A stretch of DNA of 64,000 nucleotides, taken from Macrolepiota albuminosa (lineage: Eukaryota > Basidiomycota > Agaricomycetes > Agaricales > Agaricaceae). The notes under the pieces were generated by a model that was not told the origin of the DNA, did no database searches, and saw only the letters and a program-made list of their open reading frames with translations. How positions within the stretch are numbered: position 1 is the stretch's first letter; the number at the start of each line of letters is the position of its first letter. The position numbers and the translations under genes are program-made. The DNA lies in contig JAMWFC010000077.1 in NCBI GenBank assembly GCA_027475525.1, forward strand, positions 1,116,001 through 1,180,000, written 5' to 3'. Below, piece after piece: positions 44,667-53,856 of the stretch.

Positions 44667-44992
44667 TGATAATTTCAGTCGTAAACAGATGGTATCAGAT
44701 ACATCGTTGAAAATACATTCTGTAATTCTCAGACCAGACGTGATAAGACCTGATATATTCAGATATATTCAGATGAATTGATTCTGTTGTTTTCGGACTA
44801 AACAGGACGAGGCCAGATGAGGCCAGATAGAAACTTATACACATTCAGATGCGAACCGACAGGACCTTACAGGACCGTAAGAAAATCTGGGAAGTGGGTA
44901 AATTACAGGTTTGTTCTGGATCTGATTTGATCCTTATAGAGTCTGATATAACCCGATAGGCCCCGACCAGCCCAGAGCCAGTTCTCACTGGG
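44667..44992. other. Subterminal region of the Tnp2-type transposon
   Basis: Repeated CAGATA, CAGATG, CCAGATGAGG and ACAGGACC words over about 300 bp next to the right TIR, e.g. GATATATTCA repeated near 44,755. Such clusters bind accessory proteins in En/Spm elements; function here is inferred. Confidence 0.5.
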
Positions 44993-45125
44993 CTTCATCT
45001 ATCATCGATCTGGTTGCGAACCCCTGAAACTCGAAAATTCGAGAACAAATGCTTTGGAGTGTGGTTAAACGTTTCTTATCAAGATGGTGTTACATTCGGA
45101 TCATAGCAAGTATCTATCGAAATGA

Positions 45126-45553
45126 CTAGTTGTTATTCTGACCGAGTCCAACAGCATTCTTTGCCTTGTTCATGAGAGACTCCTGGATAAAAAACTGCTA
45201 AGTGATTCAATATACACCCTGAACGCTGGCAAATACATCGTCCTGGTTAGAGTTCCCACTGACAGAGTCGCCGATCTTCTGCGAGGTGGACTTCTGGCTC
45301 TGAAATAACACATGTTAAGTATATACCCTCAGAAAGATATTAAAATAAATTAACGTTGGGCTGGGCCGAAGATGCGAGAGAGTCCATGTTGCCTTTGATG
45401 CTGTCACTAGCCTTTTCCATGAAACCCTTCTCCGAGTCCGGCTAAACGACGACGAAAGTCGTACTCAAGCGGTCGAGACAACGAAGTTGGTCAACGCACC
45501 TTCACAGCGGAACCGACTTTGTCGGTGAAGGACTGACGAGCGTTATCGGACAT
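45126..45553 (-). CDS. HSP9/HSP12 family stress protein
   Basis: Small hydrophilic, intrinsically disordered, stress-induced protein (yeast Hsp12, fission yeast Hsp9), membrane- and cytosol-associated. Four exons (45,553-45,500, 45,441-45,355, 45,299-45,237, 45,182-45,126) give 86 residues. The N-terminal MSDNARQSFTDKV and the repeated charged KxxDS blocks (PDSEKGFMEKASDSIKG) are diagnostic, and the C-terminus ESLMNKAKNAVGLGQ fits. The third donor is GTATTT, weaker than usual, but it is the one that keeps frame with the conserved tail. A GAAACTTC inverted GAA/TTC pair about 190 nt upstream (45,744-45,751) could be part of a heat-shock element. Confidence 0.87.
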
Positions 45554-46530
45554 ATTTGAGTTCAAGAGATTATAAGACTGCTGTTGTTGAACGATTTAAG
45601 AGGTAGCGAAGGCTAAAGTATCGGTCAGAGGATTTATTGGCTTTATATACTGCTGGGAATCCTCGGTGCCGGTCTCCAGTGTCTCACCACTCCAAAAAAT
45701 ATTGACGTAATTAATGACGCGTTGAGCGTGATATCTACGCCGAGAAACTTCTTCGATTCTGTAGAAGAGCTTAGGCCTGTCTGCGCAATTCATCTACCCC
45801 GTTGGATCAGGAAGCGACAATCTTCTATGTGGACATTGTGCAGGACGACATCTTGTCGTCCAAAACGAGACATGCGTATGAAAAGATCGCCCCCATGATT
45901 ACTTTCACACAAGGTTGTTTCAAGTCACACGCGCAGCAATGAATTATTATGCTTATCGTTTAACCATTATGAGCGCACTATCGATCCCAACACTGCTTTG
46001 TCAGGCGGGATCGAAACTTGATGCATGATTGCTGTGAACGATCCACGCTTCTCCGCATGACATCCCCAACGAAAAGCAACAAACTTTCGAGGTCACAAGG
46101 ACCATGATTTTAGCAGAGCTGCTAATTAGTACATTCAAGGCATTTATAAGACTGTTCAACAGACATATTGAGAAGTACAGATTGCTGCCGTGTCTGTCAG
46201 GATCCGTGACACTGGGGAAGATCAGCTCAGAAGCATGAAACATCAGGTCACCAGGAAGAGCTTGTATTCAGACTCGGAACTGGAAATTGGAATCGTCATG
46301 TGGACTTCGCTGATCCAGCATATCACTCATATTAGTGTGGCCGATTACCTCAGCGAGGTTGATGTTCATGACAACGGCGAATCTATTCTGGATAAACTGG
46401 AAGTACAGACTTAATTCGGCATAGGACTTTCCAAGAAATGACAACCCGATGCGCCGGGTTTTGGCAGTATCGGCGTAGGGTGGATAGTAGCAAGGCATCG
46501 AGCTTGTGTCGCACTTGTGGGTATCAAAGA
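45554..46530. other. Upstream region of HSP9/12; no gene recognised
   Basis: Presumed promoter of HSP9/12 (read leftwards) and 3' flank of the PARG-like gene. Short open frames exist on both strands, but none shows a family signature or splice structure I trust. Confidence 0.5.
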
Positions 46531-47472
46531 CTATTTTGAAGAAAACGTAACTTCGAAAGTCTTTCTGAAGATGTCGAAATTGAGTTGTCCAGTCGGACTT
46601 CTACTACGGATAGCAAAGATGATCTGGCGGAACCAACCGCGAAACTCATTCTCCTTGAGGATATCCCTCATTTCCCTGGCCACAAGGACTGGTGGGCACC
46701 GATATACACCACATCCGAATGCACCTGAAAAGCGCATGAATGCAACCTTGACGACTAGCCAACCCACACATAGACGTACCGAGGACTAGATACCGTTTGT
46801 CGTGATGCCGCGCTATGCGATAAATCAGTCTTATCTTCTTTCTGAGGTCTTCCAGAATGGAGGGATCCTTGAAAGTGGTTTGATCCTCTGTCAGGGGACA
46901 GCGACAAGGAGCAGAGACCGTGATTACGGACACCACACGACGATCATCAGGTGGTAAATCTGCACAGTCATGATCGAGATCATCCTTGAATATGACCACG
47001 CCTGGAGAGAAGATGCCCGCATGGGATCCTGGGCCCGTGTTGGGCCACGGGTAAAATTCTGGCTTGAGCGTGACATAGAGGGTCGAAGAATAACAGAGCG
47101 ACTCTTCCTTTAGAATAATGAGCTGCTGTGGAAGATCAAATCGACGTTGAGAAGGAACCATACCTGAGTCTTTGTGAGAATATCAATCCATCCGCCTGCG
47201 GGGGACTCGTCACTTGCTAGGTTTAACACGGCCACTTTTCCGAGTGCATCCACGTTTTGTTGCATGACCTTTCGAGCAGCAACGAAGGAATCTGAGTTTA
47301 TTACTATGACTTCTGGGTTCTGAAAATTTGGACACGAGGACCCATGCAAAGAAGATAGTTGATCTAGATTGAGAAATACTGAGTCAAGAGAAGCGCCTTC
47401 TGTCGCATGATCGTGAATGATCGCTTTGGAGCGCGAGATAGTGTTCTTCGCAATTGCCCTCCGTCTTTGCAT
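46531..47472 (-). CDS. Microbial-type PARG / DUF2263 protein
   Basis: Predicted poly(ADP-ribose) glycohydrolase-like enzyme (TIGR02452/DUF2263 family) with a macrodomain-type fold that would hydrolyse ADP-ribose polymers. Exons 47,472-47,164, 47,107-46,780 and 46,724-46,531 give 276 residues. The PARG signature is VLNLASDESPAGGW followed by TQEESLCYSSTLY, so GGW and the catalytic QEE (about 103-105) are joined across the first intron. Using the later acceptor (CTAAAG at 47,108) restores the canonical spacing and a 56 nt intron. Further family blocks are GIFSPGVVIFKDD, VVSVITVSAP, DLRKKIRLIYRIA, YLVLGAFGCGVYRCPP across intron 2, and FRQIIFAI. Intact. Confidence 0.88.
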
Positions 47473-47699
47473 AGATGTTTTTTTTTGAATGCTGGCAAGC
47501 TTGTGAAGTGTCGACCAACTGGATTTAGCTGCACGTGCCTTGGTCGCGTCCCTTCCCCGACTCTCCTACGTAGGTAAGACAAAGGGTTCTTTACAAGGTC
47601 GAACGCCTCGAGTTTCCCTAAAATTTGGAACAGATCATGTGACGTTCTAGAATTTGTCGGAAAAATGTTGGAAGCCCGATCAGACCAAATTAGCCCTTA

Positions 47700-50256
47700 C
47701 AGTCGAAGCTGTCTTAACCCATAGCTGTTGTAACCCATAATTTGTAATAAACCATAGATTTTTTCGGTCTCCCGAGCTATTTCGCAGGGATTTATGGGTC
47801 ATCTTTTATATCCCATAACCCATCGACCATTTGAGGTCCATAACCCATAAATTACTCAAATGGGGAAAAAAATAGTATCAGTTTGGATGTATAAATGGGA
47901 TATTATCATAAAATATAATTGAAATTTTTGGCTCCCAGACAGGAAAATTTTCAGTGAACATCATAAAAGTCTATACTGAGCCAAAATACATATTTGACAT
48001 CCAGCCATGGCTTAAAGAAACCTTGAGATGCTCCAAGCAGGCCTTGATAACCTTAAAGATCAAGTAATGAAGCATCGAAATGATATACTGCACCAAATCC
48101 AAGCAAAAGAAGCTATTACAGCTGATGAAGAGGATTGGCTTGACAATGAAGGAAACTTGGTTGCTGAGGAAAGGGTGGTTGAACTACTTGAAGGAGCCTC
48201 TGATTACAAACAAGGACTAGAACTCTTGAATTCTAGTCAAAAAGCCATTGTTGAAAAGCTTATAGAATTGGGAGAGGGAACTAAAAAGGTTGTTGAAAAC
48301 AAGAGAAAACGTGTGTTACATTTACATAAGTTGAAAAAGGTTAATTGACATGTCTGTCCTTTAGGACCTGAGAATTGCAAGATTGTTATGCATACAGATA
48401 AGGCAAAAGCAATGCCTGTCTTTACAAAGAAGGAAAATGCAACCCTCCAGCAGAAAGTCAAGATTCTTGATTGGCACTTTAAACAAGGAAACATTTTTAG
48501 CCAGGAAAAAACTGCTGAGTACTGGAACAAATACTATCCAAATCTTTGTCTTAAACAGCCCTTGATTTCAGCATGGCTGAAAAATGAAACTAGGATCTGC
48601 CAAATGTATGAGGAGGAAAAATCATTAAGATGAGCAGGAAATATCAAGAGACAGAAGTGGATCGGGCGAGATTGTGTTGGGGGTCGCCCGGGGTTAATTC
48701 CGGCAGAGACCTTACTCTTCACACAAATCACATTCGACCCTACCTATTAGATGGCCACCTCGGTTGGCCACCCTTTGTTATATTTCTTACATATACCTGC
48801 GAGCAGCGGCTACGACACCTTCGTCGTCTCACACTGCGCTCGCAGGTAAGTACTCTCCCCTTTCCTTTTCATACTTGTAATATAGTCGTCTCACACTGCG
48901 CTCGCAGCGCCGTCGCACTACGCCCACATTACGTCACGTGTTTATTGTCCCCACCCGCCATCCCTATTCCATATTCATTACATTCTACTTCTACCACTAG
49001 CATTACTCTCGTTATACCTACTCACAGTCCCTTGTAGTTAGCTTGAGTCTCCGGCCCCTCTTTCTCTCAGGAAGAGGGATCCAGCACTCGAGAACTGTCC
49101 CAGGACCAAAGAAATCAGATTTCTTTCCTGCAACACGCGCACACCTGAGTCTTCATCAAATCTTATTCAATCTTTTCCTCACTCACCTCCATACTTCAAC
49201 CACTTCACTCGGCAGCCAGGAATTAACAGACCAAACAACTAGAAGTCAATGAAATGCTGGAGCTTTGTATTACAAAGGCAACATCAGAAGCAATCCAGCT
49301 GAATGGGGAGATTCTCCAACAAAAGTGGCATTAGTTTTCAGACTTAAAAGGTGTTGCAATGGATGAAAGGCCTAAGCTCAGTGATGGATGGTTGGCTTCA
49401 CTAAAAAAGCATTGTGGTTTGTGAAGCTACAAGCATCATGGAGAGGCAGCATCTGCAGCACTAGAGGATGTTGAGATGGAACATCAATGGTTACATGATC
49501 TCATCAAGAAACATGGTTATCAATTGAAAGACATCTTTAATATAGACAAAACTGGCCTGTTTTGTGTGTAAGAAATTTTCATTTTTCCATGTCAATTACT
49601 TACAGATTTTTCACACAGAATGGTATGCGATTGAGGCTTGATAGATAGGCAAACATCTGGAATTAAAGGCAACAAAAAACAATTAACATATGCATTGACA
49701 ATGAATGCTTCTGGAACTGAGAAGCTTCTACCATTGATCATTGGAAAGGCCAAACGACCTCATTCTTTCAGGAAAAAAACAGGTGAACAGCTTGGATTTG
49801 ATTATCATAACAATTCAATAGCCTGGATGATGACAGTTATCTATCAAAGGTGGCTTAGCAAATTAGATACCAGATTCCAATGTGAAGGCCATAAAATCTT
49901 ACTTCTTTAAGACAATTTTAGCATGCATAGTCCACCAGATGGTCTCACCAACATTTATGTCAAGAATTTTAGCCCAAACCTTACTGCCCATGTTCAGCCT
50001 GCAGATGCTGAAATTATTCATTGCTTCAAAGCTCATTTTTGTGCAGCTTTTATGAATTGTGCCATTGATTGCTATGACAGTGGCATCACTTCCACACACA
50101 TTTATGACATCAACATTCTTGAAGCTATGAGGATTGCTAATATTTCCTGGAACAAAGTTGATACAACAACAATACATAACTGCTGGCAGAAAACTGGTAT
50201 CCTACCCAATTCTCTTCTAAACTTGACATTTAATACTCACCCAACTGTTCCTATCT
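47700..50256 (+). pseudogene. pogo-type (Tc1/mariner) DDE transposase element, decayed
   Basis: The left end begins CAGTCGAAGCTG next to TA (47,698-47,699), in pogo style, with TAACCCATA repeats up to 47,850. The coding region starts near 48,007 with an early stop. Recognisable blocks: the helix-turn-helix region TKKENATLQQKVKILDWHF with WNKYYPNLCLKQPLISAWLK (48,424-48,585), MLELCITKATSEAIQLNGEI (49,255), HGYQLKDIFNIDKTGLFC with the first catalytic Asp (49,510), KKTGEQLGF, DNFS with the second Asp directly after a stop (49,912), and QPADAEIIHCFKAHF with the third (50,000). Several stops and a 582 bp insertion. The right end was lost to the Gypsy insertion at 50,257. Confidence 0.87.
48659..49240. 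mobile_element. 582 bp insertion in the pogo pseudogene
   Basis: Splits the transposase; AGAAGT lies at both edges (48,653-48,658 and 49,241-49,246). The insert keeps CpG, unlike its host. Its ends (GGATCGGG...ACAACT) do not follow TG...CA, so the class is open. It contains a 22 bp direct repeat around an intron-like segment (48,824-48,907). Confidence 0.65.
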
Positions 50257-50430
50257 TGTAACAGACTCACACTTGTTACCAGCGTCAACGACGCTATAAT
50301 CATTCAGTAGAGTATTACATAAGTTTAACATCTTGTATTCACTCTAGTTCTAGTCAAATCTGATACTGCAGTCTGATTTAGCACTGTGTGGGACACACAA
50401 GATAGTTCTAGCCCATAACCTCAGGTTACA
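50257..50430 (+). repeat. LTR of a Gypsy-like element, 174 bp
   Basis: TGTAACAGAC...CAGGTTACA: the ends TGTAAC/GTTACA are inverted repeats. It lies directly after the pogo coding end and before a gag-like region. No partner LTR in the window. Confidence 0.65.
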
Positions 50431-50522
50431 TTTTTTTAAATCTTCTGCTATTGGCTTTAGACTCTGGGCTTGTTACCGACTAGGCAACTCTCATCAAACC
50501 CTCTCAATTTTCTGTTGGCATC

Positions 50523-52440
50523 ATGTCAAAACATGCTTCCATGACTGGCTCTCTTGATCCGGATCCTCCGTTCCCAGCTGCAGATACAGGTGACCTACCT
50601 GTGCTTCAAGCTGTAAAGACGCAATCTGCGTCAGCGTACCAACCTCTGCCAAAGCGGGACAAAAAGATACCTCGCAATGTCAGCATGAGCTTTGAAATGC
50701 CTGGTGGGCTATCCGTATCATGGATGATGTCCATTGTATGACCTGGTGGTAAACCAGGAGAGAGATCCACGGTCTCAGGAGTGTCGCTGCCAGCGAGCCA
50801 AATGCCTTCATTGATGTATCTGGTATTTCCCGAGAGCTCATTAGCTCAGTCCAAGGGTCAACCGGACCTTACCCAGTACTCGGAAATGGTACAAGGCAGC
50901 ACGTTTGCACATAGTACCCCATTCTGGACTGCACCTACAGAACAACATTTGGAGTATGTGGCAGATACAGCCACTGAATCAGGACTGTCATTGTTGACGA
51001 CACAAGGACAGAAGCAAGGACCAGCGATAGTGAAGACGACAAGGTCGTGAGGTTGGAAAAGGCGTCGACAGCGCCTGGAATTCCAGAGTTGCACAGAAGG
51101 GCCAGCAAACAGCCGCAAGTGAGGCATAAAGGCCTCAGGAGAATTATGGACTTAGAGTCCAAGCTGGAATCCTCAGATGATGAGGAGAGCAAAAGGTCGC
51201 ATTCGACCTTGTCTATCCAGTTACAGCTGGTGTTGGACCGATATCTGTCGGTCGCAAAGGAATTGACACAAAAGCGTCTGCAGCTTTATGTAGTAAAGCA
51301 CTTACAGTTGCTGGCTGCTAGGAGCCACGATGTACCCTGTGCCGATTCGACTGAATATATCGAATTATTTATGCATATCTTCGAACTCAAAGTGGTTGAA
51401 TACCTTAAGCGCAGAACAGCACGAGGGTCAGCAGTCTCAACGGCCACCCCGGCCAACTCAGTGGAATGTGAGATGAGTGTGCGCTGACGAGCGCCACTAA
51501 TTGCTGACACGATGGAGTTGCTTAATGCGCCTCGTCAGGCCAATGAGTCTCAACAAGACTACATTAGGCATCAAAATGCCGCAAACCGTCAACGCATTGT
51601 CAGCAGAGTGCCTCAGCAGGCATTGTCTGAGGTAGAAACTGTGACAACAACTCCAGCAGAGCCAGAGGCACTACTTGCAGTGCAGGAGGTTAAGACACCT
51701 CAAAAGCAAGTTACTATCAAAGAAGAGGTGGACGAAGTCCACATTCTTGAGGAGCAAACACGACCACGATGTGTAATGTGACACGTCCACCTAGTGGACA
51801 ACTGGAATGAACGTGTCAATTACCAGAGGATACACAACCAGGACTTGCGCGATCATGGTGAGTCGTTGATTGACGACCAGGGTGTAGCCTTTGAAGGGCG
51901 TGAGGGTGTAACACCTGTCGATGACATGTGGCGACAATTTGCAGCTTGAACTGCTGAACCGGACAGAGATCTGGGTGGTAGCAATAATAGTAGTGACCAC
52001 TATGAGCAGAGAAAGCCAACTCATCGCAATAACAACGGTGGAGGGCGTGATCATAGAAATAACAATTGAAATGATAATAATCATTGTGATAGTGGCAGGC
52101 AGGCTGGTGGATTACCAGCAGAGCCACAAGTGAGGCAACAGCCCACCCCACGGCCAGAAAGAATGATAGTGGCAGGCAGGCTGGTGGATTACCAGCAGAG
52201 CCACAAGTGAGGCAACAGCCCACCCCACGGCCAGAAAGAACAGCCAATGAACACATGTTTCGCAGTCCCTGGGCATTTTCAATGCCTGCACCTCATGAAT
52301 TGCATGAAAGTACGCCTGGAATGAACAAGGCAGTCAGGATCTATATGGATCATATGCATGACCATCTCACTCATTTGGTGGACGACTGTAACAGAGTTAC
52401 AGTTGAGTGAGAGCTTAAGGTTCACACTGCACAGAATCAG
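50523..52440 (+). pseudogene. Gypsy gag-like remnant
   Basis: Starts MSKHASMTGSLDPDPPFPAA after the LTR leader. Successive frames carry a charged segment (LESKLESSDDEESKRS), a helical region (LSIQLQLVLDRYLSVAKELT), RRTARGSAV, KQVTIKEEVDEVHILEE and a Gln/Asn-rich tail with MNKAVRIYMDHMHDHLTHLV. No zinc knuckle or pol was seen. It fits gag proteins of basidiomycete Gypsy elements in position and composition only. Stops and frame changes are frequent; one change lies at a 77 bp duplication (52,087-52,240). Confidence 0.55.
52087..52240. repeat. Exact 77 bp tandem duplication (probable assembly scar)
   Basis: 52,087-52,163 and 52,164-52,240 are identical. Same unit length as seven other, unrelated duplications. 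Confidence 0.95.
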
Positions 52441-52461
52441 ACCAGTCCGGTCTATTGACTA

Positions 52462-52622
52462 TGTAGTATAAACACAAAAATAAGCTGCTTAATAAGCAGC
52501 ACATGTAAGTATATATAGTAAGGTAATTAATATATTAATATTATATTATAATAATTATAATATAATGTCTACTACAGTAAGTAAAGCTATGTGGCCAATG
52601 CCACATAGTGGACTATGCTACA
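52462..52622 (-). repeat. 3' LTR of the large Gypsy element, palindrome-rich
   Basis: 161 bp, TGTAG...CTACA in either direction, adjoining a GGGGGGTG polypurine tract on the minus strand. Contains three perfect inverted repeats: GCTGCTTA-a-TAAGCAGC (52,484-52,500), a 27 bp AT palindrome (52,540-52,566) and CTATGTGGC-caat-GCCACATAG (52,587-52,608). Without the other LTR the limits are provisional. Confidence 0.6.
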
Positions 52623-53856
52623 CACCCCCCAATTAGACCGAGCTACGGTCTCAAAATAATACGACGGTGATGACGCCAACTGTGGTTGGGTGCACTGGAT
52701 GTATACGCAGTACAACGCCGTCTCCAGCGCCTGGTGTACGGGTTTATAAGGAGTCCTGGCAGGGTCCCGGTGTGCTCGAGCAGAGGTGATAGGGCAATGC
52801 GCTAGATGATAGCACCTCGGATGCTACCTAGCAAGTGGTAAGCATCGTAGTTTAGGAGAAGTTATAGAGAATAAGACAAATAGCGCAGCGTAGCGTGCCT
52901 GTAGGTGGCACCGTAAACGACGAAGACGAGATAGATGAAGCTAGCGCCGAACTTGGTGACAAAGTCAGGCAATGCTAGCGCAATTTGAACGCTAAGTGTA
53001 ACTGGGTGCTCAAGAGGTTACGATTTGTTGTTATATACATGGCAAGTAGCTAGTTTTTATACTATGCACTACGGTATTTCCAAAATAAGTCCATTGACGG
53101 CGCTACCAATTAGCGCCTCTCTTCGTGACTGTAGCTAACGGCCACCTGTCAACAGCGACCTGCAGCACATGGGTGACGGCGACCAACGGCAACTCTAAAA
53201 CTACTTAGAAGTGGTACGAGTTTGCTCACTTTTTGATGTAATTTAATTGGCCATGCCATCCCGGGGTATGGTCGGGGAATCCTTGACAGACGCTGTAAGC
53301 GCTAATTCCGGCGCTAAACATTGTACCATCTTTTGATAGATTTAAATGTCAGGTCTGCGTGTATCCTGTCTCGTCGTCATTGATTCCTTTAGACTTCTGA
53401 TTGAGGTGCCTCGGTGATTGACAGCGCCAGTTGCTAACTCCTTTCAGTACTGATCGGGGTTTGGTCAGAGTCACCTCCCGCCGTTGTGCTAGCGCTATGA
53501 GTTCTGGGCCTTCTTGGTCTTCAAAGTAACTGAGTGGAGGGTGCTGAGGGGCTGATACTGGTGATTGAGATGAATGGATAAGTCTTGCCATAGAGCGCCC
53601 ACGCTAGGGCTGCTCTGTACCCAAGGCTGGTCGCTAGAGTCTCTAGTGTGTCAAGTGTTGGTCGGCCTATAATGTCCCTTGATGCGCTCAGTCTGAGTAG
53701 AAGCCTATCATCTCCTCCCAACTGAAAAATTGACTGTCCTCAGTCAAACGCCGTCATTAATTTGACTGCGCTACGGTCCGTATAATGCCGCCGGCGCCTT
53801 ATAAAAGTTGTTTTCAGCACTTCACCTTCCCATGTTTTCCTTCCCATCTTTCCAGC
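52623..53856. other. Non-coding part of the large Gypsy element
   Basis: Between the LTR and the first antisense gene. No coding sequence recognised. It contains at least ten RGCGCY words (for example near 52,725, 52,943, 53,099, 53,111, 53,299 and 53,310). The antisense promoter should be at its right end; TATAAAAG at 53,801-53,808 is about 50 nt upstream of the ATG. Confidence 0.55.

Larger units (their letters stand above)
38433..44992 (+). mobile_element. Tnp2-type DNA transposon with cargo, 6,560 bp
   Basis: Terminal inverted repeats CCCAGTGAGAACTGG(A/C)TCTGG (38,433-38,453 and the complement of 44,972-44,992, 20 of 21 matching), with the 7 bp duplication CTTCATC on both sides (38,426-38,432 and 44,993-44,999). 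It carries a spliced, intact transposase, a captured alpha/beta-hydrolase fragment and an accessory gene. The transposase places it near the CACTA/Tnp2 and Plavaka-KDZ clan of fungal elements, but the ends are not CACTA and a 7 bp duplication is unusual. The right terminal 300 bp is dense in CAGAT(A/G)-type words, possible accessory-protein sites. Confidence 0.88.

Noticed and set aside
46190..46414. Small plus-strand gene between HSP9/12 and the PARG-like gene
   Set aside because: No family signature, and competing minus-strand frames of similar length; not better than chance.
47126..47163. 38 nt intron in the PARG-like gene
   Set aside because: Too short and it would separate GGW from the catalytic QEE; the acceptor at 47,108 gives a 56 nt intron and canonical motif spacing.
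53785..53856. Upstream extension of antisense gene X (MPPAPYKSCF start)
   Set aside because: It overlaps the TATAAAAG box; the ATG at 53,857 follows the box at normal distance and begins the compact domain.
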